Shown: positions 1-6,575, counted from the stretch's first letter. The stretch is 12,076 nucleotides of DNA from Dialister sp. CAG:486 (GCA_000434475.1 FR879629.1:10925-23000), one strand, 5' to 3'. Translations and numbers: made by a program. Notes: generated by a model not told the origin, from the letters alone.

Positions 1-20
1 CAATACCGCTCCGTAGCCCC

Positions 21-53
21 CTCCCCCCTTCGGGGAGCTCCCCCGATGGGGAG
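21..53. repeat. GC-rich double hairpin, possible interspersed repeat
   Basis: Two adjacent stem-loops are visible. CTCCCC (21-26) pairs with GGGGAG (32-37), and CTCCCC (38-43) pairs with GGGGAG (48-53). The inner arms also form a perfect 12-base palindrome (32-43) centred on GAGCTC, so a cruciform is an alternative fold. No T-run follows, so this is not a typical terminator. The composition contrasts with the more AT-rich bases that follow (about 70-170). It looks like a REP-like interspersed element or the end of an upstream transcription unit. A second copy cannot be shown within this window. Confidence 0.5.
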
Positions 54-170
54 CCAAGACGTTCTGCCGCTTAACTAAATAGCATTACCTCTCTCAGGGA
101 AAGAAGACCTTTTCTCATTCCCCTTACCCCTATGTCTAGGGATCTATTCAACGCTAAATAAGGAGTCAAC

Positions 171-1193
171 ATGAAAATACTAGCCTTTGAATCGAGCTGC
201 GATGAGACTTCCTGCGCAGTCATCGAAGATGGGCGTCATATCTTATCCGATGTGATCTCCACGCAGGTGCCGATCCATAAGAAATTCGGCGGTGTTGTGC
301 CGGAGATCGCATCCCGCCACCATATCGAGGATGTCCTTCCTGTCGCCATCGAAGCCCTCGAAGAAGCGCATCTAGGCTGGCATGATATAGATGCCATCGC
401 CGTGACGCAGGGGCCGGGACTCGTGGGCGCACTGCTGGTCGGTGTCGCAGCGGCGAAATCCGCAGCATGGGCACTCGGAAAACCGCTGATCGCAGTCAAC
501 CATATGGAAGGGCATATCTTTGCGAATCTTCTTCAGTATCCGGATCTGGAACCGCCATTCCTTGCGCTTGTCGTCTCCGGCGGCCACACGATGATCGTTA
601 TCGTGAAGGATTACAACACCTTCGAGCTTTTGGGACAGACGCGCGATGATGCGGCCGGAGAAGCCTTCGATAAGATCGCCCGTGTGATGGGCTATCCCTA
701 TCCGGGCGGCCCTCACATCGACCGTTTGGCACAGGAAGGAGATCCGAATGCCATCCATTTCCCGATGGGACTTGGAAAAGAGCACACCTATGATTTCTCC
801 TTCAGCGGACTCAAATCAGCGGTCATCAATTACCTCAATACGGCCAAAATGAAGAAAGAGGAGGTCCATCCGAAGGATGTGGCAGCCTCCTTCCAGAAAG
901 CCGTCGTCGATGTACTGGTCGAGAAAGCCATGCGCGCCGTCGATGCGACAGGTCTTTCGACCATTGCCCTTGCCGGCGGTGTCGCTGCCAACAGCGGTCT
1001 TCGCAAGGCCTTGAAGGCAGCCTGTGACAAACGCGGCATCCGCATGTGCCGTCCCGATCCCGTCCTCTGCACAGACAATGGAGCCATGATCGGCTGCCGT
1101 GCCTACTACATGGCACAGGCGGGGGACTATGCCTCTCTGACACTCAATGCAGATCCCCGTCTGCCTTTCCTGGCAGATCAGGTGAAGCTCTAA
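171..1193 (+). CDS. tsaD: tRNA N6-adenosine threonylcarbamoyltransferase TsaD
   Basis: TsaD transfers threonylcarbamoyl from threonylcarbamoyl-AMP to A37 of ANN-decoding tRNAs, giving t6A, in the cytoplasm together with TsaB and TsaE. The 340-residue product has the usual family length and opens with the conserved MKILAFESSCDETS phosphate-binding segment. Metal ligands are visible at His111 and His115 (HMEGH), with the third at Asp302 in CTDNGAMIG. SGGHT and FSGLKSA are also family motifs. AAGGAG at 160-165, five bases before the ATG, fixes the start. The sensor-kinase gene follows after 30 bases, so co-transcription is plausible, although a functional link is not obvious. The tsaB, tsaE and rimI genes that often sit beside tsaD are not in the window and may lie upstream. 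The gene looks intact. Confidence 0.97.
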   Translation: MKILAFESSCDETSCAVIEDGRHILSDVISTQVPIHKKFGGVVPEIASRHHIEDVLPVAIEALEEAHLGWHDIDAIAVTQGPGLVGALLVGVAAAKSAAWALGKPLIAVNHMEGHIFANLLQYPDLEPPFLALVVSGGHTMIVIVKDYNTFELLGQTRDDAAGEAFDKIARVMGYPYPGGPHIDRLAQEGDPNAIHFPMGLGKEHTYDFSFSGLKSAVINYLNTAKMKKEEVHPKDVAASFQKAVVDVLVEKAMRAVDATGLSTIALAGGVAANSGLRKALKAACDKRGIRMCRPDPVLCTDNGAMIGCRAYYMAQAGDYASLTLNADPRLPFLADQVKL

Positions 1194-1223
1194 ACTTTGC
1201 GAATGAAAAGAGGATGAAACGCG

Positions 1224-2642
1224 ATGCAGACCCGAGGAATCGAAGTCAGTCAGCTCTACACCCTAGTCCGGGATACGACCAATCTGACTGGCGTACAGGC
1301 AAAAATCTTAGATCATATGCAGGTGGCTCTGCAGTGCGCTTCCGATATTTCCAAGAGCCAGGTCTACCTCTGTGCCCGAGGGAAGAATGAAGACATCTCT
1401 GTCATACTGACGGCCGTGAAGCCATCCTACACCCATGGCTCGACATTTTTCCATGCCGGAGACACCTTTCTGGTGGATGATCTGGCGATCGTCGACAATG
1501 TCTTCCAGACAGGGCGCAAGGTCGTCGGCAGGAAGGAGCTGGATCAAGGACGGGAGATCGCTGTCACAGCGTATCCGATCGTTGATAATGCAGGACGACC
1601 CTTTGCCGTCGTCTGCTTTGCCTCCGTGTCCCTGTCCCAGCAGCAGGTGTTGACCGATACGGCGAATCTGGCGCTGCAGGTCCCATTTGCCGGCAAAGAC
1701 TACTACAGCATCCGTCCGCAGGATGGCGTCATCATCCTCGATGCCGCCGGACGCATCATGTATGCCAATGACATGGCCGACGATCTTTATCTCGTGCTGG
1801 ACAAGGAGGCGATCGAGCAGCGTGACATTATCGGACACACCATCGTCCACTTCCCGCTGGTCGATGAAGTCATGAAGACAGGCCGCCCCGCATTCAGCGA
1901 TGAAGTGTCTGAAAATATGACGCTCTCCGCCTGGGGGCTCCCGATCATTTCCGGCGGCCGGGTGACGCGGACGGTGATCGTTTTGACCGACGTGACAGCC
2001 ATCCGTGAAAAAGAACGGCAGATCCTTGTCAAGGACTCCGTCATCAAAGAGATCCATCACCGCGTCAAAAACAGTTTGAATACTATTGCAGGGATGCTTC
2101 GCATGCAGGCGCGGCGCTCAAAAGATGAAGATACCAAAGAAGCACTGAAGAGAGCCGTCAGCCGAATACTTGGGATCTCCAAGATCCACGACATTTTGGC
2201 GAACCAGAGTGGGGATCAGGTCGATATGGACGTGCTTCTCGATAAGATCTGCAAGCTCTCTGTCGACAGTCTCGCACTCTGTCCCGTCGATGTGGTGCGC
2301 GAAAAAGGAAGGCGGCCTTTGATCGTGAATTCCGAAAAAGCCGTACCGCTTGCGATCGCAACGAATGAACTCATTCATAATGCGATCGACCACGGATTTC
2401 ATAAGATGCCGCGCGGCACGCTGGTGGTCGGCACGGAGATCGATCATGGACGCCTGCATGTATCTATCAAAAATAATGGACACCCGCTGCCGGAAGATTT
2501 CAGTACAAGGACATTTGATCTGGGGCTTCAAATCGTCAGAAATCTCGCAGAGATCGAACTCAAGGGCGAGTTTGGCTTAAAAAATGAGGATTCTATGGTC
2601 GTGGCAGATATTTATTGCCCGCTGGCTTTGATGGAGGCATAA
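1224..2642 (+). CDS. Cytosolic sensor histidine kinase, GAF-PAS-HisKA_2 (PdtaS/EutW-like)
   Basis: The 472-residue protein is predicted to autophosphorylate on His and pass phosphate to the adjacent ANTAR regulator. Order of parts: N-terminal GAF-like sensor (about 15-150), PAS domain (about 160-262, with DGVIILDAAGRIMYAN), HisKA_2 dimerisation region (about 270-345), and HATPase domain (about 365-468). The likely phosphoacceptor is His279 in IHHRVKNSLN. The ATP lid carries TNELIHNAIDHGF (N-box Asn386) and FDLGLQIVRNL. No signal peptide or membrane segment is seen, so the signal should be intracellular. The usual DxGxG box reads N417-N-G-H-P421, with Asn and Pro at normally conserved Asp and Gly positions. 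I believe related PdtaS/EutW kinases often have Asn there, but could not check. Start: AAAAGAGGA at 1206-1214, nine bases before the ATG. The ligand is unknown, and no eut genes are nearby. Confidence 0.9.
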   Translation: MQTRGIEVSQLYTLVRDTTNLTGVQAKILDHMQVALQCASDISKSQVYLCARGKNEDISVILTAVKPSYTHGSTFFHAGDTFLVDDLAIVDNVFQTGRKVVGRKELDQGREIAVTAYPIVDNAGRPFAVVCFASVSLSQQQVLTDTANLALQVPFAGKDYYSIRPQDGVIILDAAGRIMYANDMADDLYLVLDKEAIEQRDIIGHTIVHFPLVDEVMKTGRPAFSDEVSENMTLSAWGLPIISGGRVTRTVIVLTDVTAIREKERQILVKDSVIKEIHHRVKNSLNTIAGMLRMQARRSKDEDTKEALKRAVSRILGISKIHDILANQSGDQVDMDVLLDKICKLSVDSLALCPVDVVREKGRRPLIVNSEKAVPLAIATNELIHNAIDHGFHKMPRGTLVVGTEIDHGRLHVSIKNNGHPLPEDFSTRTFDLGLQIVRNLAEIELKGEFGLKNEDSMVVADIYCPLALMEA

Positions 2643-2645
2643 AAA

Positions 2646-3236
2646 ATGGCAGAAAAATATAGAATCGTCATAGCAGATGATGAAGCGCTCATCTGCATGG
2701 ATTTAAGAGAAATGCTCGAAGAAGCCGGACACACAGTCGTCGGCGTCGGCTCAGATGGGGTGGAGGCTTTGGATCTTGTCAAAGAAAAAAAGCCGGATCT
2801 CGTCATCCTCGATGTGAAAATGCCGCGCCTTGACGGCATCCAGGCAGCAAAGATGATCGCCCATGACAATGCAGCGCCCGTGGTTCTCCTGACGGCTTTC
2901 GGTGATGAAGACATCATCGAAAAAGCGAAGAAGTCCATGGTCTTCGGCTATGTCATGAAGCCTGTCGATGAGAGAAATCTGTTCCCAGCCATCCAGATCG
3001 CAGTGTCTCAGTTTAGGCAGAAGAGCGAGATCGTGGATCGGGTGAAGGACATGGAGCGTGAATTTGCCGCCAGAAAAATCATCGACCGCGCCAAAGGGCT
3101 TCTGATGGACTACTACCATATCAGCGAAGAAGATGCTTACCGCCGTATGCAGCAGAGCAGTATGAAACGCGGGATCGCCCTCGCTGATGTGGCACAGAAG
3201 ATCGTCAAGGAGATCATGGCGCGAAAGAATAAATAG
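2646..3236 (+). CDS. ANTAR-domain response regulator (PdtaR/EutV-like)
   Basis: This 196-residue regulator has a CheY-like receiver (about 5-120) and an ANTAR RNA-binding domain (about 134-190). Receiver residues visible are acidic Asp11-Asp12, phosphoacceptor Asp56 (LVILDVKMP), Thr83 and Lys105 in MKP. The ANTAR helices carry ARKIIDRAKGLLMDYYHISEEDAYRRMQQSSM, with the conserved AKG-LLM and A-YRRMQ positions. Known members, once phosphorylated, bind paired hairpins with A1/G4 hexaloops in nascent RNA and prevent termination. The start lies three bases after the kinase stop, and its GGAGG (2633-2637) sits inside the kinase coding end, so translation is probably coupled. Together the two genes form a complete phosphorelay to RNA. 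No target RNA with the canonical loop was found in this window, so its regulon is elsewhere or unrecognised. Confidence 0.94.
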   Translation: MAEKYRIVIADDEALICMDLREMLEEAGHTVVGVGSDGVEALDLVKEKKPDLVILDVKMPRLDGIQAAKMIAHDNAAPVVLLTAFGDEDIIEKAKKSMVFGYVMKPVDERNLFPAIQIAVSQFRQKSEIVDRVKDMEREFAARKIIDRAKGLLMDYYHISEEDAYRRMQQSSMKRGIALADVAQKIVKEIMARKNK

Positions 3237-3291
3237 CGATACATTCCAAGCCATCCATACCATTTTATGAGTTTCGAAAGGAGCGATTTTT

Positions 3292-3957
3292 ATGAAGTAC
3301 ACATTTTTCGGACATGCCTGTTTTCGTCTGGATACCGGCAAGGAGAAGCTGCTTTTTGATCCCTTCCTCACGGGAAATGGAGATGCCGCCGTATCTCCGA
3401 ATCGGGTGAAATGCGACTACATCCTGCTTTCCCATGCGCACAGCGATCATTTCGGTGACTCTGTAGAAATCGCCCGCCGCACGGGTGCTACGGTCATTGC
3501 CATCCCTGAAGTCATCGGTCTTTTCCCGAAGACGGTCTTGAACTTTGCACCGATGAATTTAGGCGGCCGGTACAAGACAGACTTCGCTACGATCAAAATG
3601 GTACAGGCGCTGCACAGCTGCGGCGTGCCGGGCGGTATCCCATGCGGATTTATCATTTCTTTCAAAGAGGGACCGACCGTCTACTACGCAGGCGACACGG
3701 CGCTCTTTGGTGATATGAAGCTCTTCGGCGAGATGTATGATATCGACTATGCCATCCTTCCGATCGGGGATAACTACACGATGGGGCCGGAGGATGCGCT
3801 CCTCGCTGCGAAATTCCTGAAAGCAAAGCATGTGATCCCCCTTCACTACAATACCTGGCCCGTCATCGCGCAGGATCCGGAAGCGTTTGCGGAAAAGGGC
3901 AGGGAAGAGGGCATAGACGTCATCGTCGTGAAGCCAGGAGAGAGTATCGAACTGTAA
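3292..3957 (+). CDS. UPF0173 metal-dependent hydrolase (metallo-beta-lactamase fold)
   Basis: The 221-residue protein belongs to the UPF0173 branch of the metallo-beta-lactamase superfamily, which includes YtkL-like and UlaG-related hydrolases. The dinuclear metal site is visible: His48-A-His50-S-Asp52-His53 (SHAHSDHFGD), His108 (LHSCG), Asp135 in YAGDTALFGD, and His185 in PLHYNTWP. The start FFGHACFRLDTG and the DPFLTGN segment are also typical. Length and all catalytic positions fit an active enzyme. The physiological substrate of the family is not established, so no reaction is assigned. AAAGGAG (3277-3283) precedes the ATG by eight bases. The gap from the ANTAR regulator is 55 bases with no terminator, so this gene may be the last of the tsaD-kinase-regulator operon. 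A strong hairpin follows 33 bases after the stop. Confidence 0.92.
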   Translation: MKYTFFGHACFRLDTGKEKLLFDPFLTGNGDAAVSPNRVKCDYILLSHAHSDHFGDSVEIARRTGATVIAIPEVIGLFPKTVLNFAPMNLGGRYKTDFATIKMVQALHSCGVPGGIPCGFIISFKEGPTVYYAGDTALFGDMKLFGEMYDIDYAILPIGDNYTMGPEDALLAAKFLKAKHVIPLHYNTWPVIAQDPEAFAEKGREEGIDVIVVKPGESIEL

Positions 3958-3990
3958 GCAGTAAAGCATACAGACAGAAAAAAGAGGAAT

Positions 3991-4021
3991 GCTGATCCTG
4001 TCCCGATGAGACAGGATCAGC
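3991..4021. other. Perfect 12-bp stem-loop between genes
   Basis: GCTGATCCTGTC (3991-4002) pairs with GACAGGATCAGC (4010-4021) around a seven-base loop. On the plus strand it is followed by GATTCCCCGG, not a T-run, so it does not look like a standard intrinsic terminator in the direction of the genes. On the minus strand a six-T run follows after seven bases, but no minus-strand gene needs terminating here. It may protect the 3' end of the upstream mRNA or act as an operator or processing site between the hydrolase gene and the next gene. The loop is not the A1/G4 hexaloop of ANTAR targets. Confidence 0.6.
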
Positions 4022-4045
4022 GATTCCCCGGTATGAGGAGTATCC

Positions 4046-4651
4046 ATGACAAATAAGGAAGAAAAATTCTGGGGCGCCGTTCGTGCGTCTGAAAAAGACT
4101 GGCAGGCAGCTTCTGATCTTTTGACAGTCCTGTGGACAAAGAACATGTCGCCGGAGACATACAGCGCATTTCTCACCGCTTTTCATCATATGGCAACCCT
4201 TCAAGAGGAGATGACGCAGAAGCTCTCCAAGACATGGAAAGGAAGCCGCCAGTCGTATGCGGCAGCTTTTCTGCTAGAAGCCGCGAAGGCTTTCGACGTG
4301 CTGAAAGAGGTCGGACGTCTCTCTCTGCTGCGGACTGACCTCTCCGTACCGGAGGAGATCCTTGCCCTCGTGGAGCTCTCCGGCGGGGCAGCCAAAGAAT
4401 GGCAAAAGATCCTCCGCTATATGGAAGATACGGAGGGAAACCGCTTGAAGATGGAAGCGCGCCTGCATCGCATCACTGCCTATCAGGAACGCGGGGAAAA
4501 GGAGAGCTTTGCACTTCTTCGTTTCCTGTACAACGGAGAAAATGCCGTCGCTCTCATCTACTGGAAGGATGCCGTAACAGATCTCTCCCGTTTTCTCTCT
4601 GCCGTGAATCGAAAAGCAGAGCTTCTGCAGCGGCTCATCGAAGAGGCATAA
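4046..4651 (+). CDS. Helical protein, possible divergent DUF47/PhoU-like family member
   Basis: The 201-residue product has no signal peptide or membrane segment and reads as almost entirely amphipathic helix. Length and layout recall DUF47 (the PhoU-like partner of Pit phosphate transporters). Similar points are an N-terminal KEEKFWGAV start, a central long helix with LQEEMTQKLSK, and a C-terminal ALIYWKDAVTDLSRFLSAVNRKAELLQRL, which resembles the family's closing helix with its I-x-W-K-D/E. The acidic E-x-x-D clusters thought to bind metal in that family are only partly present (for example EARLHR where a D is expected). This assignment rests on pattern memory and is tentative. No phosphate transporter gene lies nearby. 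GAGGAG at 4035-4040, five bases before the ATG, supports the start. Codon use matches the neighbours, so it is very probably a real gene. Confidence 0.85.
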   Translation: MTNKEEKFWGAVRASEKDWQAASDLLTVLWTKNMSPETYSAFLTAFHHMATLQEEMTQKLSKTWKGSRQSYAAAFLLEAAKAFDVLKEVGRLSLLRTDLSVPEEILALVELSGGAAKEWQKILRYMEDTEGNRLKMEARLHRITAYQERGEKESFALLRFLYNGENAVALIYWKDAVTDLSRFLSAVNRKAELLQRLIEEA

Positions 4652-4755
4652 GCACAGCAGGGCCGCGGATTCCATGCCAAACGAAAGATCGCCCCTGCCA
4701 TTTGCGCCTTTTTGGCAGATAGTCCCTTTAATATTTCAAGTTTCGATGCTTCCCA

Positions 4756-4784
4756 CTGGAAATTTCTCAAATATCATGTATAAT
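4756..4784 (+). promoter_or_regulatory. Promoter of the short unit upstream of folP
   Basis: A perfect TATAAT lies at 4779-4784, directly preceded by TG. The best -35 candidate at 17-base spacing is CTGGAA (4756-4761), which is weak (three of six matches). Transcription would start near 4791, only a few bases before the GGAGGA ribosome site of the 22-codon ORF. Confidence 0.55.
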
Positions 4785-4806
4785 AGAAGTACATGGAGGA
4801 AATGCC

Positions 4807-4875
4807 ATGCAGCAGAGTTGTTCTGCTTGTCCAATTGATGATTATTTCCCTGATTATCAATTCGGCTGCGTCTGA
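4807..4875 (+). CDS. Candidate 22-residue small protein or leader peptide
   Basis: The ATG at 4807 follows GGAGGA (4795-4800) with an ideal six-base gap. The reading frame runs 22 codons to TGA (4873-4875) and gives MQQSCSACPIDDYFPDYQFG plus Cys-Val. Three cysteines (CxxC and a C-terminal Cys), paired acidic residues and three aromatics are notable in so short a peptide. It sits in its own small unit: TATAAT begins 28 bases upstream and a strong terminator starts 31 bases after the stop. A 12-bp RNA hairpin lies inside the ORF, so translation would have to melt it, which fits either a leader peptide or a structured regulatory RNA that happens to contain an ORF. No family is recognised. Alternative: non-coding RNA only. 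Confidence 0.4.
   Translation: MQQSCSACPIDDYFPDYQFGCV
4833..4862 (+). other. Long RNA hairpin within the short unit
   Basis: Bases 4833-4844 pair with 4851-4862 over 12 positions, two of them G-U, around a six-base loop TTTCCC. Just upstream AGCAGA (4811-4816) pairs with TCTGCT (4822-4827) around a five-base loop. Together with the terminator at 4907 this gives a predicted transcript of about 140 bases with three stem-loops. The pairing is read directly from the sequence; function is unknown. Confidence 0.5.
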
Positions 4876-4906
4876 ATCATACTCCTCAATGATTCGTTCG
4901 CACAGG

Positions 4907-4930
4907 AAAGCGGCTTACGCCGCTTTTTTT
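4907..4930 (+). terminator. Rho-independent terminator of the short unit
   Basis: AAAGCGGC (4907-4914) pairs with GCCGCTTT (4919-4926) around a TTAC loop, followed by an unbroken T-run to 4930. This is a textbook intrinsic terminator. It lies 97 bases before folP and would stop transcripts starting near 4791, so folP needs its own promoter, which is visible just downstream. If termination here were conditional, the region would act as a folP attenuator, but no ligand-binding domain such as a tetrahydrofolate riboswitch is recognisable. Confidence 0.85.
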
Positions 4931-4942
4931 GTTGCCCTTTTA

Positions 4943-4951
4943 TGGTATAAT
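4943..4951 (+). promoter_or_regulatory. Extended -10 promoter of folP
   Basis: TGGTATAAT at 4943-4951 is a perfect extended -10 element (TGN plus TATAAT). At a 17-base spacer the -35 position falls on the T-run of the preceding terminator (CTTTTT, 4923-4928), a poor match, so the promoter would rely on the extended -10. Transcription would begin near 4958 and give a leader of about 70 bases before folP. Confidence 0.65.
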
Positions 4952-5026
4952 TTGGAAGATATTCAGCAGCCGCTTCCCTTGATCTTTACGATATTTTTTC
5001 CTGCAGCGATGCAAAAGGAGATACAT

Positions 5027-5890
5027 ATGACCAGACCGGTGCGCAATTACAAATGGAAGGATGGGAAAACGCTTTCCCTCGGAGATGTTTCCCTTGTCAT
5101 GGGCATCCTGAACGTGACGCCCGACTCCTTCTCCGACGGAGGCTTGTGGAATACCAAAGAACATGCGATGTCTCATATGAAAGACATGGCAGCAGACGGT
5201 GCTGCTATGATCGATGTCGGCGCAGAGTCGACAAGGCCGGGACACACAGAGCTGACGGCAGAGGAAGAGACAGCACGTCTCATGCAGCTTCTTCCTCTGC
5301 TGCTAGACGTAAGCAGCGTCCCGATCTCCATCGACTCCTACCACTATGAGACGATGGAAAAAGCCCTGTCTGCCGGAGCGCACATGGTGAATGATGTCTG
5401 GGGCTTTCAGTACGATGACGGCAGCATGGCCGCCGTCACGGCAGCCTATGGCGTCCCTGCCATCCTGATGCACAACCAGAACGATACCGTGTATGAGGGA
5501 GATATCATCTCCTCGATGAAGTCCTTCTTTGACCGGACACTTTCCATCGCCTTTGCTGCCGGTGTGAAAGAAGAGAACATCATCCTTGATCCGGGCATCG
5601 GCTTTGGAAAGACCGGCGAGCAGAATATGGAGGTACTCGCCCGCCTGGATGAACTCACACAGGCATACCCGTATCCATGGCTTCTCGGCGTCAGCCGCAA
5701 GCCGTTCATCGGCACGATCCTTGACCTTCCGGCAGAAGAAAGAGACGAGGGGACAGCAGCGGTGAACCTTTGGGGCATCGAAAAGGGCTGCACCCTCTTC
5801 CGTGTCCATGATGTGAAGACGACGGCAAGAGAAGTGAAGATGTGGGATGCGCTCAGAAAACAGGCGCGCCTGCAGCATGGGGGAAAGTGA
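5027..5890 (+). CDS. folP: Dihydropteroate synthase
   Basis: FolP condenses 6-hydroxymethyl-7,8-dihydropterin diphosphate with p-aminobenzoate to make dihydropteroate, the sulfonamide-sensitive step of folate synthesis, in the cytoplasm. The 287-residue TIM-barrel enzyme has normal length. Visible motifs are MGILNVTPDSFSDGG (25-39, Asn29), ESTRPG (67-72), Asp103 in ISIDSY, Asn122-Asp123, DPGIGFGK (188-195), Lys225 in GVSRKPFIG, and Arg259/His261 in LFRVHDV, so the catalytic set looks complete. The frame is open upstream to an ATG at 4793, but that extension runs through a terminator and a promoter and is not FolP-like. AAAAGGAG (5013-5020), six bases before the ATG at 5027, sets the start. 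The gene appears monocistronic, with its own promoter and a strong terminator after it. Other folate genes are not in the window. Confidence 0.97.
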   Translation: MTRPVRNYKWKDGKTLSLGDVSLVMGILNVTPDSFSDGGLWNTKEHAMSHMKDMAADGAAMIDVGAESTRPGHTELTAEEETARLMQLLPLLLDVSSVPISIDSYHYETMEKALSAGAHMVNDVWGFQYDDGSMAAVTAAYGVPAILMHNQNDTVYEGDIISSMKSFFDRTLSIAFAAGVKEENIILDPGIGFGKTGEQNMEVLARLDELTQAYPYPWLLGVSRKPFIGTILDLPAEERDEGTAAVNLWGIEKGCTLFRVHDVKTTAREVKMWDALRKQARLQHGGK

Positions 5891-5925
5891 CTGTTGACCG
5901 AAGGGATCGTTGTGAGCATCCATTT

Positions 5926-5961
5926 ATTAAAAAGAGAGCGCTTTGGCGCTCTCTTTTTAAT
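5926..5961. terminator. Bidirectional terminator between convergent genes
   Basis: AAAAAGAGAGCGC (5929-5941) pairs perfectly with GCGCTCTCTTTTT (5946-5958) around TTTG. Flanking A-T pairs extend the stem to about 16 bp (5926-5961). The A-run on one arm and the T-run on the other make it work in both directions. It therefore ends folP on the plus strand and the convergent minus-strand gene whose stop is at 6028. Confidence 0.92.
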
Positions 5962-6027
5962 TGAGAATGATAATACGGCATAGCTATTGAGAATCAAAAA
6001 TGGTATAGAAAAGGATGACGACCTTGA

Positions 6028-6441
6028 TTAAGTGCTGGGATTCGATTCGATTTCACCAATTATGCCACGGTTTGCATCGTTGCTGCTCCATTGTACCTGC
6101 CATACTCTGCCGGTTAGAGTATCGAGAAGCAGAAAGTTGTAAATATTCTGGGTAGGGTAGAGTTTAAAGCGGCCTTCCTCGGACAATGATTCGTCAATAA
6201 AGGCTGTGCTATTTACATTTAACTCCATACGATCGTCATTAGCACTAATTGAGTATTGCAGTTGGGAGATTTGTCCGGTCTTGGTATTCAGCTTCAGAAA
6301 TGTGTAAATGTTCTGGGTTGGGTATAGCTCATAGAGCCGGGCATCGGAGGCATCTGCTTGTGCATATCCTGCAAAGCAGGAAAAAGCAAGAAGGCAGGCC
6401 AACAGACAGATTTTCTTGTTCATGACTTTAACAAAAGACAT
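6028..6441 (-). CDS. Secreted small protein with two YPTQNIY repeats
   Basis: The 137-residue product starts with a basic N-terminus and hydrophobic core (MNKKICLLACLLAFSCFAG) ending in AQA-DA, a likely Sec signal peptide cut near residue 29. Cys22 in LAFSC is a poor lipobox match, so a lipoprotein is less likely. The mature part holds two 27-residue repeats, about 37-63 and 92-118, sharing LYPTQNIY-FL-L-T-TG----Q-Q (16 identical positions). They end in aromatic/Gln-rich strands (QISQLQY, RVWQVQW), which suggests a small beta-rich fold of duplicated units. I do not recognise a characterised family. An upstream ATG at 6570 is open, but AAAGGAGG seven bases before the ATG at 6441 fixes the start. 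Its function is unknown; export implies a cell-surface or secreted role. It has its own promoter and shares the bidirectional terminator with folP. Confidence 0.82.
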   Translation of the reverse strand: MSFVKVMNKKICLLACLLAFSCFAGYAQADASDARLYELYPTQNIYTFLKLNTKTGQISQLQYSISANDDRMELNVNSTAFIDESLSEEGRFKLYPTQNIYNFLLLDTLTGRVWQVQWSSNDANRGIIGEIESNPST

Positions 6442-6575
6442 ACAAATACCTCCTTTAGGAAAAAATACTAGGGATATAGAAAGAGAGAGCCATGCGCGTC
6501 CACCGATAGCCTCTGGCCATGGCCGGTCATTCTCTTTGGGTGGGCTGTTTCTTGCGAAACAAGCCAGCATCCTGC
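6442..6575 (-). promoter_or_regulatory. Long structured 5' leader of the minus-strand gene
   Basis: From the predicted transcription start near 6575 to the ATG there are about 134 untranslated bases. Read on the minus strand, TGTTTC-GCAA-GAAACA forms a six-bp stem closed by a GNRA tetraloop and extended by GGC/GCC across one bulged base (about 6544-6563). Further on, ACCG/CGGT and GCC/GGC arms form an interrupted stem-loop around GGCCATGGCC. AGAGA and TCTCT arms could close it as an outer helix. TCCT and AGGA next to the ribosome site can also pair and mask it. No known riboswitch consensus was recognised. Confidence 0.45.

Noticed and set aside
4695..4718. CTGCCA/TGGCAG hairpin as terminator of the DUF47-like gene
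   Set aside because: Short stem with a 12-base loop containing the T-run and no T-run after it; not a convincing terminator.
4793..5026. Upstream extension of the folP frame (78 extra residues)
   Set aside because: It runs through a terminator and a promoter, lacks similarity to FolP, and the ATG at 5027 has a far better ribosome site.
4791..5026. Tetrahydrofolate riboswitch before folP
   Set aside because: No match to the conserved core of that class could be seen, despite the fitting gene context.
6442..6570. N-terminal extension of the minus-strand secreted protein to an ATG at 6570
   Set aside because: It would bury the signal peptide 43 residues inward; AAAGGAGG sits just before the ATG at 6441.
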